Source of the DNA: Lachnospiraceae bacterium
Lineage (GTDB): Bacteria; Bacillota; Clostridia; Lachnospirales; Lachnospiraceae
Assembly: GCA_029008875.1 (NCBI GenBank)
Contig: JAQXJP010000019.1
Span: 1-55,505, forward strand
DNA: 55,505 bases
Direction of reading: 5' to 3'
The notes below the pieces were generated by a model. It was not told the DNA's origin, did not search any database, and worked only from the letters and a program-made list of their open reading frames with translations. Position numbers and translations under genes: made by a program. This document shows positions 33,648 to 43,232 of the stretch, one piece after another; positions within the stretch are counted from its first letter, which is position 1; every line of letters begins with the position of its first letter.

Positions 33648-35312
33648 ATGGCTAAGTCGAAAAAGAGTGGAGCAGGCTTTTTGGTCCAGGGCTCAATTCT
33701 TGCGATGGCTTCCATAATCAGCCGTGTGATCGGCCTTGTTTACCGGATCCCCATGACAGATATCATCGGGGATCTGGGCAACAGCTATTATGGAAGTGCG
33801 TATGAAGTGTACAGTATCATGTTGATTATTTCTTCCTACAGTTTACCTCTGGCAGTTTCCAAATTGGTTTCTGCCCAAGTGGTAAAGGGGAGAAAGAAAA
33901 TGGCGTATCAGATATTTCGAGGGGCAATGCTGTTTGCCATTATTTCGGGTACGCTGTTTTCGTTACTTGTATTCTTCGGAGCGGAATTTTTCTCAGATAT
34001 CTATTTAAAAACTCCAAATTGTATTTTTGCACTTCGGGTTTTGGCTCCGGGGCTGCTTGTTGTGGCCGTTTTAGGTGTTTTGAGAGGCTTTTTCCAAGGA
34101 CTTGGGACCATGATGCCCAGCGCAATCTCCCAGATTATTGAGCAGATTGTCAATGCAATTGTCAGCATATGGGCTGCCTACTGTCTGTTCGGGTACGGGC
34201 AGAGAATCGGGGCGGTTCTGGGGGATCCGGAGCATTACGCTGCGGCCTACGGCGCAGCCGGGGGAACCCTGGGCACCAATCTTGGCTCGGTGGCGGCTCT
34301 TTTGTTTGCCCTGTTTATCTTCTGCATCTTCATCAAAGGGTATAAGAGGCAAATGCGAAAGGACCGCTCCCGCAATGTGGAGCCTATGTCCGCGACCATG
34401 AGGATATTGATCATCACGATTATTCCGGTCCTTTTGAGCACCACAATCTACAATATCAGTGGCTTTATCGATAACGGTATCTACAAGCACATTTCCTACG
34501 CACAGGGTTATTCCAGCGATGAAATCGATGTGTGGTGGGGAGTTTTTACGGGCAAGTACAAATTGCTCATCAATGTTCCTATATCCATCGCTTCTGCGAT
34601 GGCGGCGTCCAGTGTCCCTGCGTTGACGGCGGCTTTTGGACGGAAAGATATGGCGGACGTGAGAATGAAAATAAAAGCAGCCACTCGTTTTGTCATGATG
34701 ATTGCATTTCCATCTGCGGTGGGACTTGCTGTTTTGGCAAAACCGATTTTCCTGCTACTGTTTCCAAGCACTTCCGCGACTGTGGATATTGCGGCGAAGA
34801 TGATGATGTTCGGATCCATTGCGGTAGTATTTACCGCTCTCTCCACATTGTCAAACGGCTTGCTGCAGGGAATCAACCGGCTGAAGGTTCCGGTAATCAA
34901 TGCCCTGATTGCCCTTGTGGCCCACGCGATTCTTCTCGTGGTGCTAATGCTGTTCTTCCGCATGAACATTTACGCGGTAGTCATCGCCAACGCATTCTTT
35001 GCACTTATGATGTGCGTGCTGAACCAGATCGGTTTGGCCAGATACAGCGGCTATCACCAGGAGTGGATCAAAACCTTTTTCATTCCGGCGCTTTGCTCCG
35101 GCATCATGGGAATTGTTGCATTTTTGGTGTATCAGGGGCTGTATGCATTGAGCAGTAGCAACGCGGGGGCAGTTGTGGTGGCAATCCTTGTTGCGTTTGT
35201 GGCATATGCAATCTTTATGCTGTTGTTCAAAGGGTTGACAGAGCAGGAATTGAAGCATTTCCCCAAGGGAGATTTGCTGATTCGGTTATTCAAAAAAATG
35301 CATTTGTTATAA
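33648..35312 (+). CDS. MurJ/SpoVB-type lipid flippase (MOP superfamily)
   Basis: 554 residues with about 14 hydrophobic helices. It starts with the family opening FLVQGSILAMASIISRVIGLVYRIPM (residues about 12-37), the YtgP/SpoVB type of MOP exporter that moves lipid II across the membrane. The C-terminus is basic (LLIRLFKKMHLL). No AT-rich or foreign signature is seen. Ribosome site AAAGGAAAA. It follows the DUF3048 gene after 14 bases. Whether it serves vegetative growth (MurJ) or the spore cortex (SpoVB) cannot be read here. Confidence 0.88.
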   Translation: MAKSKKSGAGFLVQGSILAMASIISRVIGLVYRIPMTDIIGDLGNSYYGSAYEVYSIMLIISSYSLPLAVSKLVSAQVVKGRKKMAYQIFRGAMLFAIISGTLFSLLVFFGAEFFSDIYLKTPNCIFALRVLAPGLLVVAVLGVLRGFFQGLGTMMPSAISQIIEQIVNAIVSIWAAYCLFGYGQRIGAVLGDPEHYAAAYGAAGGTLGTNLGSVAALLFALFIFCIFIKGYKRQMRKDRSRNVEPMSATMRILIITIIPVLLSTTIYNISGFIDNGIYKHISYAQGYSSDEIDVWWGVFTGKYKLLINVPISIASAMAASSVPALTAAFGRKDMADVRMKIKAATRFVMMIAFPSAVGLAVLAKPIFLLLFPSTSATVDIAAKMMMFGSIAVVFTALSTLSNGLLQGINRLKVPVINALIALVAHAILLVVLMLFFRMNIYAVVIANAFFALMMCVLNQIGLARYSGYHQEWIKTFFIPALCSGIMGIVAFLVYQGLYALSSSNAGAVVVAILVAFVAYAIFMLLFKGLTEQELKHFPKGDLLIRLFKKMHLL

Positions 35313-35336
35313 AATTGAATATTTTTTCAAAAAGAG

Positions 35337-35385
35337 GCAGATACTTCCAAGGGGTGATGATATGAGTCGCAGAAGAAGTATCTGC
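35337..35385 (+). promoter_or_regulatory. Stem-loop enclosing the start of the BofC-like gene
   Basis: GCAGATACTTC (35337-35347) pairs perfectly with GAAGTATCTGC (35375-35385). Two G-U pairs and one A-U pair can lengthen the stem. The loop holds the ribosome site AAGGGGTGATG and the start codon at 35362. It could control initiation. No protein or ligand is implied. Confidence 0.5.
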
Positions 35386-35736
35386 TTTCTTTGTGCAGGA
35401 ATACTGCTTGTATTACTTTCGGTAGTAGTATTTATTTTGACAGATGACAAGGAGAAGACACAGTCACAGATGCAGACGAGACACACTCCGGAGATACAAT
35501 CCGGGGAGAGTGGGAGGAATACGCAGGTCATGCAGGAGGTGGAGCCTTACCGGTATTACCTGGTGGCGGAGGAAAATCGATTAAATGTTCATGATTACGC
35601 CACCAAAATCTTTCTCTTCAATAGCGGAATCCAAGTGTCGGATCTGCCGCAGGACCTGCAGGAGCAGTTGGAAAACGGCATATATTTTGCGGATGAGGAA
35701 GCACTTTATGAATTCCTGGAAAATTACTCCAGCTGA
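35362..35736 (+). CDS. BofC-like membrane-anchored protein
   Basis: 124 residues: a basic start, one transmembrane helix (about 9-26, LCAGILLVLLSVVVFIL), a Gln/Ser/Thr-rich linker and a C-terminal domain (about 62-124) ending EEALYEFLENYSS, which resembles the C-terminal domain of BofC (bypass of forespore C). BofC restrains the SpoIVB checkpoint protease in the intermembrane space of the spore. Here only the C-terminal domain is present. The gene follows the MurJ-like gene and ends in a promoter-bearing gap. Confidence 0.7.
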   Translation: MSRRRSICFLCAGILLVLLSVVVFILTDDKEKTQSQMQTRHTPEIQSGESGRNTQVMQEVEPYRYYLVAEENRLNVHDYATKIFLFNSGIQVSDLPQDLQEQLENGIYFADEEALYEFLENYSS

Positions 35737-35748
35737 CCCCTTGTTTGT

Positions 35749-35777
35749 TTGCATGTGAACTTGAAATATGCTAAACT
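35749..35777 (+). promoter_or_regulatory. Promoter for the flavoprotein-mutSL operon
   Basis: TTGCAT (35749-35754), 17 bp, TAAACT (35772-35777), 35 bases before ATG 35813. Confidence 0.55.
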
Positions 35778-35812
35778 AATAATTGGATTTTTAGGGTCTG
35801 TTAGGAGAAAAC

Positions 35813-37039
35813 ATGACAAATATAATTGTGATTGGGGCGGGAGCTTCCGGGCTGATGGCCGCTGTGACCGCTGCACAAAACGGTGCCAAGGTGACACTGT
35901 TGGAACAGAATAATAAAATTGGTCGGAAAATATACGCAACCGGCAACGGCAAATGTAATTTTACGAACCGATATATGGATTTGTCCTGCTTTCACGGGGA
36001 AAAAGAGTTATATCGCCTGATTTTTGATTCTTTTTCCCGGGAGGACACCATCTCCTTCTTCGAGGAACTGGGAATTATGCCCTGTGAGAGGAATGGATAT
36101 TACTATCCCTCCAGCGAGCAGGCCGCATCCGTAGTTCGAGCCTTCGACGCGGAATTAAAGCGGCTTGGGGTTTGTGTCAGATGCGGTGCCGCCGTTGCGG
36201 ATATTGAACCCAAAGATGCAGGATATGCTGTTTCGCTGGAGTCCGGGGAATGCCTGACCGCCCGGAAATTGATTGTGGCCTGCGGGCTTATGGCGAGCCC
36301 GAAGCTGGGAAGCGGAGAGGGGATGGTATCCATTCTACGACGAATGGGATATCAGTTTTCCCATATGGTTCCCGCCCTGTGTGGCTTTTACTGCAAAGGG
36401 GCGAGATTTTGTGACCTGGCCGGAGTGCGGGTTTTGGCCAACATTCGGCTAGAGGTCGACGGGGAATCCACCGGGGAAGACCGGGGGGAAGTTCAGCTGA
36501 CAGACTACGGTATTTCGGGTATTCCTGTTTTCCAGGTGAGCCGAATCGGAGCAATGGCATTGCACCAGGGGAAAAAAGTGAGTGCAACCTTATCCTTTTT
36601 GCCGGATATTTCGGAGGAAGAATTAACGAAGCGTTTGGCAAGCTTTTTGCAAAGGAGCGGAGGTGCCTGCACGTACCGTGAACTTCTAAACGGCTATCTT
36701 CCGGAAAAACTGGGGGCTGAAATTGCCCGTAAAGTGCACAGGGAACCGGATGATTGGGTGCAGGGACAGGAAATATCGGATTTGGTGCATGAGATACATA
36801 ATTTTAAGGTGAAGTTGCAGCGAGTGCGGGAATTTGATTATGCCCAGGTTTGTGCGGGAGGGCTTGTGTCCGATCAAATCCATCCGGAGACTTTGGAATC
36901 CAAGCGGCATCCCAACCTGTTCTTCTGCGGAGAATTATTGGATGTGGACGGAATCTGCGGCGGATATAATTTACAGTGGGCATGGACATCCGGCCATGTG
37001 GCAGGAACCTGCGCGACTATGGATTGTGAGACAAGATGA
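35813..37039 (+). CDS. HI0933/BaiN-family flavoprotein
   Basis: 408 residues. N-terminal FAD-binding GAGASGLMAAVTAAQNGAKVTLLE (about 8-31) continues with the family motif NNKIGRKIYATGNGKCNFTN (about 33-52). A GELLDVDGICGGYNLQWAWTSG C-terminal segment (about 376-397) completes the FAD site. TAGGAGAAA is the ribosome site. Members are NAD(P)/FAD-dependent oxidoreductases and BaiN reduces bile-acid intermediates, but the substrate here is not shown. ATGA overlap with the next flavoprotein. Confidence 0.88.
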   Translation: MTNIIVIGAGASGLMAAVTAAQNGAKVTLLEQNNKIGRKIYATGNGKCNFTNRYMDLSCFHGEKELYRLIFDSFSREDTISFFEELGIMPCERNGYYYPSSEQAASVVRAFDAELKRLGVCVRCGAAVADIEPKDAGYAVSLESGECLTARKLIVACGLMASPKLGSGEGMVSILRRMGYQFSHMVPALCGFYCKGARFCDLAGVRVLANIRLEVDGESTGEDRGEVQLTDYGISGIPVFQVSRIGAMALHQGKKVSATLSFLPDISEEELTKRLASFLQRSGGACTYRELLNGYLPEKLGAEIARKVHREPDDWVQGQEISDLVHEIHNFKVKLQRVREFDYAQVCAGGLVSDQIHPETLESKRHPNLFFCGELLDVDGICGGYNLQWAWTSGHVAGTCATMDCETR

Positions 37040-38625
37040 TAAAGATTACACAGCTAAAATTACCCATTTCCCATTCCCTCGAGGATTTGGAAAGGAAAAT
37101 CAGAAAAACATTAAAACTGGATAATCACAGTTTTCTTCAATATGAGATTGCAAAGAGATCTATCGATGCCCGCAAAAAGCCGGACTTGTATTATGTGTAC
37201 ACCGTATATGCGGAGACAAAACAGGAACAGCAGATTGTGAAAAGGGTTCATTTGAATACGGTTTCCTGTGACACAAGAAAACAGTATCAAAAGCCCTGTG
37301 CGGGGGATTTGCCCATGAGGCATCGCCCGGTGATTGTGGGGGCGGGACCCGCAGGCCTCTTCTGCGCATATCTGCTGACAGAGATGGGATATCAACCCCT
37401 GGTTCTGGAGAGGGGAAGTTGCGTTGACAAGAGACAGGAGGATGTATCCCGTTTCTGGGAGACGGGAATTCTTGATACAAAATCCAATGTACAGTTCGGT
37501 GAGGGTGGAGCCGGCACTTTTTCCGACGGGAAGCTGAATACCGCTGTGAAGGATCCCAATGAGAGGAACGGTTTTGTGTTGGATACCTTCATCCGATTCG
37601 GTGCGCCCGACGCAATCCGCTATGAGGCAAAGCCCCACATCGGAACCGACATTCTGGCTCAGGTCATCCTTAACATGAGAAAGTACTTGGAGGGGAAGGG
37701 ATGTACCTTCCTGTTCGACACCTGCTTGACCGATTTGATCATAACGGAAAATTCCATCTCACAAATCCGATGTGATCATCAAATCTTTGATTGCGATGTG
37801 TTGGTTCTTGCGCCGGGACACAGCGCCAGAGATACCTTCCGCCTGTTGAGGGAGCGGAGGCTTGATATGTCTGCCAAAAACTTTGCGGTGGGATTTCGCG
37901 TGGAACATCCCCAGAAAATGATTGATGAAGCCATGTACGGCTCGTCGAATCTGCAGCTTCCGGCAGCACCCTACAAGGTGACTTCCAATTTTCCGGGCAA
38001 AAGAGGCGTGTATTCCTTCTGTATGTGCCCGGGAGGCTATGTGGTCAATGCTTCCTCCGTGGAGAAGGCCCTGGTGGTGAATGGTATGAGCTATTCCGGC
38101 AGAAGCGGTGCAAACGCCAACAGCGCCATCATCGTGTCTGTGGGACCCGGGGATTTTGGGGCGGATGATTGCCTTGCGGGAATGCGTTACCAGCAGGCGT
38201 TGGAGGAAAAAGCCTTCGCACTGGGTGAAGGGAAAATTCCACAACAGTTGTATGGGGATTTTCGACAAAACATCGAATCCACCGGCTTTGGCTCCTTTTC
38301 ATCACAGACCAAGGGGAAGGCTGCATTTGCCAACCTTCGAGGCTTGATGGGAGCGGATATGGAAGAATCCTTCTGTCTGGGAATGGAACATTTTGACAGA
38401 ATTATTCCCGGATTTGCCAGGGAGGATGCAATCCTTTCCGGCATTGAGTCCAGAACCTCCTCACCGATTCGAATCGAGAGGAACGCAAAATTTGAGAGTA
38501 ACATTCGCGGCATCTACCCATGCGGGGAGGGCGCGGGTTATGCAGGCGGCATTATGTCGGCGGCCATGGACGGGCTTAAGGTTGCGGAGGCAATCATCAC
38601 AGCCTACAGACCGTGTCACGAATAA
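37036..38625 (+). CDS. COG2509-type FAD-dependent dehydrogenase
   Basis: 529 residues. A short N-terminal part (about 1-90, with KITQLKLPISHSLEDLERKI) precedes the FAD-binding VIVGAGPAGLFCAYLLTEMG (about 96-115). VQFGEGGAGTFSDGKLNT (about 154-171) and a C-terminal YPCGEGAGYAGGIMSAAMDGLK (about 494-515) follow. The two adjacent flavoproteins are translationally coupled. Reaction unknown. GTG/ATG start choice rests on the ATGA overlap at 37036-37039. Confidence 0.88.
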   Translation: MIKITQLKLPISHSLEDLERKIRKTLKLDNHSFLQYEIAKRSIDARKKPDLYYVYTVYAETKQEQQIVKRVHLNTVSCDTRKQYQKPCAGDLPMRHRPVIVGAGPAGLFCAYLLTEMGYQPLVLERGSCVDKRQEDVSRFWETGILDTKSNVQFGEGGAGTFSDGKLNTAVKDPNERNGFVLDTFIRFGAPDAIRYEAKPHIGTDILAQVILNMRKYLEGKGCTFLFDTCLTDLIITENSISQIRCDHQIFDCDVLVLAPGHSARDTFRLLRERRLDMSAKNFAVGFRVEHPQKMIDEAMYGSSNLQLPAAPYKVTSNFPGKRGVYSFCMCPGGYVVNASSVEKALVVNGMSYSGRSGANANSAIIVSVGPGDFGADDCLAGMRYQQALEEKAFALGEGKIPQQLYGDFRQNIESTGFGSFSSQTKGKAAFANLRGLMGADMEESFCLGMEHFDRIIPGFAREDAILSGIESRTSSPIRIERNAKFESNIRGIYPCGEGAGYAGGIMSAAMDGLKVAEAIITAYRPCHE

Positions 38626-38654
38626 GAATATAGAATGAGAAAGGACGAAAAATC

Positions 38655-41300
38655 GTGCTTGAAGTAACACCAATGATGCAGCATTACCTTAAGACAAAAG
38701 AGGAGAATAAGGATTGTATTTTATTCTATCGTCTGGGTGATTTTTATGAAATGTTTTTTGAGGATGCCAAGATTGTATCCAAGGAGCTGGAGCTGACCTT
38801 GACCGGAAAAGCCTGCGGCCTCGAGGAACGGGCGCCAATGTGCGGGGTGCCTTTTCACGCCGCGGACACCTACATCAACCGCTTGGTGGCAAAGGGGTAC
38901 AAGGTGGCAATTTGCGAGCAGGTAGAGGACCCGAAGACGGCAAAGGGAATCGTAAAACGGGAAGTAATCCGCATTGTCACCCCGGGAACCAACATTGATA
39001 TGCAGTCTCTGGACGAGGCGCGCAACAATTATATTATGTCCATTGTCTATCTGGACGATAAGTATGGGATTTCTACTGCCGATGTCACCACCGGCGACTT
39101 CATTGTGACGGAAGTGGATTCGGAGCGCAAGCTGTTGGATGAGATGAATAAATTTTCACCATCCGAAATCATCTGCAATGAAGCCTTTTACATGAGCGGA
39201 ATCGATATCGATGATATGCGAGACCGTCTGTCCATCGCCGTCTCCGCGCTGGATTCATGGTATTTCGGGGATGAGCTGGCCAAGGAGACTTTGCTTTCGC
39301 ATTTTAAGGTACATACCCTTTTGGCCCTGGGGCTTGAGGACTACGATTGCGGAGTGATTGCATCGGGTTCCCTCTTAAAGTATTTGATGGAAACCCAGAA
39401 GAACTCCCTGGATCACATCCTGGAGATACATCCCTATTCCATCGGAAAATATATGATTATCGACAGTTCCTCCAGACGCAATCTGGAGCTGGTGGAAACA
39501 CTCCGGGAAAAGCAAAAGAGGGGCTCTCTCCTCTGGGTGTTGGACAAGACCAAGACAGCCATGGGTGCTCGTCTGCTCCGCTCCTATGTGGAACAGCCGT
39601 TGATCGACAAGGCCGAGATTATCAAGCGCCAGAATATGATCGAGGTGCTGAATAAGGCCGCCATCACAAGGGAGGAATTCCGGGAGTATCTAAATCCCAT
39701 CTACGATCTGGAGCGTTTGATTACTCGAATCAGCTACCAGACGGCTAATCCGAGAGATCTGTTGGCATTTTGCAATTCCCTGGAAATGCTTCCGCCCATC
39801 CGCACCCTTTTGGCGGATGTGGAGTGTGAGCTTGCAGAGGAAATCAAGGGAGATTTTGATTGTCTGGAGGATCTGTACCAACTGTTGTGTGAATCCATTC
39901 AGGAGGAGCCGCCGATTTCCGTGAGGGACGGCGATATCATCAAGGAGGGCTACAACGCGGAGGTGGATCGCCTCAGAAGTGCCAAGACCCAGGGCAAGAC
40001 GTGGCTTGCCGAACTGGAGGCTCAGGAAAAAGAGAAGACCGGAATCAAAAATTTAAGAATCCGATACAATAAAGTGTTCGGCTACTATTTGGAAGTCACC
40101 AACTCCTTCAAGGATTTGGTTCCGGATTATTATGTCCGCAAGCAGACCCTGACAAACGCCGAGCGCTACATCACTCCGGAACTCAAAGAGTTGGAGGACA
40201 CCATTCTCGGCGCGGAGGATCGTCTGGTTTCCTTGGAATATGAACTGTTCAAAGAGATTCGAAACACCATCGCGGAGAATATTTCCCGCATCCAAAAGAC
40301 GGCAAAGGCTATCGCAAAATTGGATGTGTTTGTATCACTTGCAGTGGTTGCGGAGCAGAATAATTACTGTAAGCCTAAGATCAATGAAAGCGGCATCATC
40401 GACATTAAGAACGGACGTCATCCGGTGGTGGAAAAAATGATCACCAACGACATGTTCATTGACAATGATACCTACCTGGATAATTCTGACCACCGTATTT
40501 CCATCATTACCGGTCCCAACATGGCAGGTAAATCCACGTATATGCGACAGACGGCATTGATTGTGCTGATGGCACAGGTGGGAAGCTTTGTCCCGGCTTC
40601 CGCCGCAAACATCGGCATTGTGGACCGCATATTTACCCGTGTGGGGGCTTCGGACGACCTTGCCTCCGGCCAGAGTACCTTTATGGTGGAGATGAATGAG
40701 GTTGCCAACATTTTGCGCAATGCCACCTCCAGTTCCCTGTTGATCTTGGACGAGATTGGGCGGGGCACAAGCACCTTTGACGGACTTAGTATCGCATGGG
40801 CGGTTGTGGAGCATATCAGCAACCCCAAGCTACTGGGCGCAAAGACTCTGTTTGCCACCCATTATCACGAACTCACGGAATTGGAGGGAAAACTGAACGG
40901 TGTGAACAATTACTGTATCGCCGTGAAGGAAAAAGGCGATGATATTGTCTTTTTGAGAAAGATTGTGAAGGGTGGAGCGGACAAGAGCTACGGTATTCAG
41001 GTAGCAAAGCTTGCAGGACTCCCGGATTCGGTGGTGGAGCGCGCCAAGGAAATTGTTAATCAGCTGTTGGACAACGATATCACGGATTTTGTGCGGAATA
41101 TCTCCGTGGATAACGGGACAAGAAAAAGTAAGGCAAAGCCTCTGGACGAAGTGGATTTGGCACAGATGTCCCTGTTCGACACTACGAGTGATGAGGATAT
41201 CATCGAGGAGCTTGCCGGGATAGATATTGGGAATTTAACACCTTTGGATGCGCTGAATAAGCTGTATGAATTGCAGAACAAAGTCAAGAATCGTTGGTAA
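38655..41300 (+). CDS. mutS: DNA mismatch recognition protein MutS
   Basis: Recognises mismatches and small loops. The 881 residues run from the mismatch-binding F-x-E motif (GDFYEMFFEDAK, about 28-39) through the connector, clamp and ATPase domains, with Walker A GPNMAGKSTYMRQ (about 621-633), Walker B LLILDEIGRGTSTFDG (about 694-709) and FATHYHEL (about 735-742). The C-terminal tail matches dimer/tetramer helices. The start is GTG 38655, since EVTPMMQHYLKTKEE aligns with the usual MutS N-terminus. mutL follows after 21 bases. Confidence 0.97.
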   Translation: MLEVTPMMQHYLKTKEENKDCILFYRLGDFYEMFFEDAKIVSKELELTLTGKACGLEERAPMCGVPFHAADTYINRLVAKGYKVAICEQVEDPKTAKGIVKREVIRIVTPGTNIDMQSLDEARNNYIMSIVYLDDKYGISTADVTTGDFIVTEVDSERKLLDEMNKFSPSEIICNEAFYMSGIDIDDMRDRLSIAVSALDSWYFGDELAKETLLSHFKVHTLLALGLEDYDCGVIASGSLLKYLMETQKNSLDHILEIHPYSIGKYMIIDSSSRRNLELVETLREKQKRGSLLWVLDKTKTAMGARLLRSYVEQPLIDKAEIIKRQNMIEVLNKAAITREEFREYLNPIYDLERLITRISYQTANPRDLLAFCNSLEMLPPIRTLLADVECELAEEIKGDFDCLEDLYQLLCESIQEEPPISVRDGDIIKEGYNAEVDRLRSAKTQGKTWLAELEAQEKEKTGIKNLRIRYNKVFGYYLEVTNSFKDLVPDYYVRKQTLTNAERYITPELKELEDTILGAEDRLVSLEYELFKEIRNTIAENISRIQKTAKAIAKLDVFVSLAVVAEQNNYCKPKINESGIIDIKNGRHPVVEKMITNDMFIDNDTYLDNSDHRISIITGPNMAGKSTYMRQTALIVLMAQVGSFVPASAANIGIVDRIFTRVGASDDLASGQSTFMVEMNEVANILRNATSSSLLILDEIGRGTSTFDGLSIAWAVVEHISNPKLLGAKTLFATHYHELTELEGKLNGVNNYCIAVKEKGDDIVFLRKIVKGGADKSYGIQVAKLAGLPDSVVERAKEIVNQLLDNDITDFVRNISVDNGTRKSKAKPLDEVDLAQMSLFDTTSDEDIIEELAGIDIGNLTPLDALNKLYELQNKVKNRW

Positions 41301-41321
41301 GTTTGTTGAAGGAGCGAATAA

Positions 41322-43232
41322 ATGCCAGAGATTTTAATGTTGAGTCAGGAAACAATTGATAAAATTGCCGCCGGTGAGGTGGTGGAACGGCCCAGCTCCG
41401 TCGTCAAGGAACTGGTGGAAAATGCAATCGATGCCCATGCCACTGCCATCACCGTGGAGATCAAGGAGGGCGGAATCTCCCTTATCCGCATCACGGATAA
41501 CGGATCCGGCATTCCGAAGGATCAGATTTCCACGGCGTTTTTGCGCCACTCCACCAGCAAAATAAGAGATGTGGAGGATCTGCAATCTGTCTCCTCATTG
41601 GGATTCCGAGGGGAGGCTCTCTCCAGCATCGCCGCAGTCTCAAGGGTGGAGTTGATTACCAAAACCCCGGAGCAATTGACGGGATGCCGTTTCCTCATCG
41701 AGGGGTCCAAGGAGATGGGACTGGAGGAAATCGGCGCGCCGGACGGGACCACTTTTCTGGTAAAGGACTTGTTCTTCAATACTCCTGCCCGCAGGAAGTT
41801 TTTGAAAACACCGCAGACGGAAGGGGCATACATCAGTGATATGGTGGAGAAACTGGCCCTGTCACACCCGGATATCTCCTTTAAATTCATCAATAATAAT
41901 CAGACCAAATTGCACACCTCCGGGAACGGCAACAAAAAGGATTTGATTTATCACGTATTCGGACGGGAGATTGCCGCCTCCCTGCTTGAGGTGGATTACA
42001 CCGGAGAATACTTTAGGGTGAGCGGATATATCGGGAAACCGGTGATTACCAGAGGAAACCGAAATTATGAGAATTACTTCGTCAACGGCCGTTATGTCAA
42101 GAGCGCGCTGCTTTCGAAAGCCATCGAGGAAGCTTACAAGAATTTTCTGATGCAGCATCAGTATCCCTTTACGGTGCTGTATTTCGAATTCCATTCCCAG
42201 GCATTGGATGTGAATGTGCACCCAACCAAGATGGAGTTGCGCATCGACCACAATCAGGAAGTTTACCGGGATTTGTACCAGGCATTATATGAAGTTTTGG
42301 CACATCGGGATTTGATTCCCACGGTTCCTGTGACGGAGGAGAAGAGAAAAGGGGATGACCGCCCTACCTACACGGAGCCCATCCCGGAACCCTTTGAGAC
42401 CAGGAGATTAAACGATATTCGGGCCGCAGTTGCCCAGGACAGTCCCTACTCTGTGCAGTATCCGAACCGTACCAGACCCTCCATGGCGGAGCGAAGCACC
42501 GGGGAGAGCATCGCCAAGCGGCGCATGGAGATGGAAGCTTCCCACAGATTTCAGCAGGAGGGGGCTCTCAAAGTTTCGGAGGAGCGGATGTTTGACGCCC
42601 CGGTGCAGCGGACACTGGAAGAATTGAGCCCGGACTTTCTGACTCCTGAGGCGAAGAGAAAACACCGCATCATCGGGCAGGTGTTTGAAACTTATTGGCT
42701 GATTGAGTACCAGGACAGCCTCTATATTATCGACCAGCATGCGGCTCACGAAAAGGTATTGTATGAGCGTAAGATGGCAGAACTGGAGAAGAAGGAGTTT
42801 ACCTCCCAGGTGTTGAATCCTCCCATGGTTATTTCTCTGGATGCAAGGGAATCCGAAGCATTGGAAAAATTCCGCTCCCAGATTGAACAGTTGGGCTATG
42901 TGGTGGAATCCTTCGGTGGAAAAGAATATATGATCAGCGGGATTCCGGGAAATCTGTACAACCTGGATATGAAGGATCTGTTTATCGAGATGCTGGATGA
43001 TTTTTCCAATATGTCCGGAAAGGAGACGCCCCAATTAATCCTGGAAAAGGTGGCGAGCATGTCCTGCAAGGCGGCGGTTAAGGGCAATGAGAAACTGAGT
43101 GTGGCGGAGATGGAGGAGTTGGTGGATGAACTGTTGACTCTGGACAATCCCTACAACTGCCCTCACGGAAGACCCACCATTATTTCCATGACAAAATATG
43201 AACTGGAAAAGAAATTTAAGAGGATTATCTGA
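41322..43232 (+). CDS. mutL: DNA mismatch repair protein MutL with endonuclease motif
   Basis: 636 residues. GHKL ATPase N-terminal domain: IAAGEVVERPSSVVKELVENAIDA (about 12-35), DNGSGI (about 58-63) and SLGFRGEALSSIAAVS (about 90-105). A variable linker (about 340-440) leads to a C-terminal domain with DQHAAHEKVLYE (about 470-481), which fits the DQHA-x2-E-x4-E endonuclease motif of MutL proteins in bacteria without MutH. CPHGRPT near the end also fits. Its stop overlaps the miaA start by one base. Confidence 0.97.
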   Translation: MPEILMLSQETIDKIAAGEVVERPSSVVKELVENAIDAHATAITVEIKEGGISLIRITDNGSGIPKDQISTAFLRHSTSKIRDVEDLQSVSSLGFRGEALSSIAAVSRVELITKTPEQLTGCRFLIEGSKEMGLEEIGAPDGTTFLVKDLFFNTPARRKFLKTPQTEGAYISDMVEKLALSHPDISFKFINNNQTKLHTSGNGNKKDLIYHVFGREIAASLLEVDYTGEYFRVSGYIGKPVITRGNRNYENYFVNGRYVKSALLSKAIEEAYKNFLMQHQYPFTVLYFEFHSQALDVNVHPTKMELRIDHNQEVYRDLYQALYEVLAHRDLIPTVPVTEEKRKGDDRPTYTEPIPEPFETRRLNDIRAAVAQDSPYSVQYPNRTRPSMAERSTGESIAKRRMEMEASHRFQQEGALKVSEERMFDAPVQRTLEELSPDFLTPEAKRKHRIIGQVFETYWLIEYQDSLYIIDQHAAHEKVLYERKMAELEKKEFTSQVLNPPMVISLDARESEALEKFRSQIEQLGYVVESFGGKEYMISGIPGNLYNLDMKDLFIEMLDDFSNMSGKETPQLILEKVASMSCKAAVKGNEKLSVAEMEELVDELLTLDNPYNCPHGRPTIISMTKYELEKKFKRII

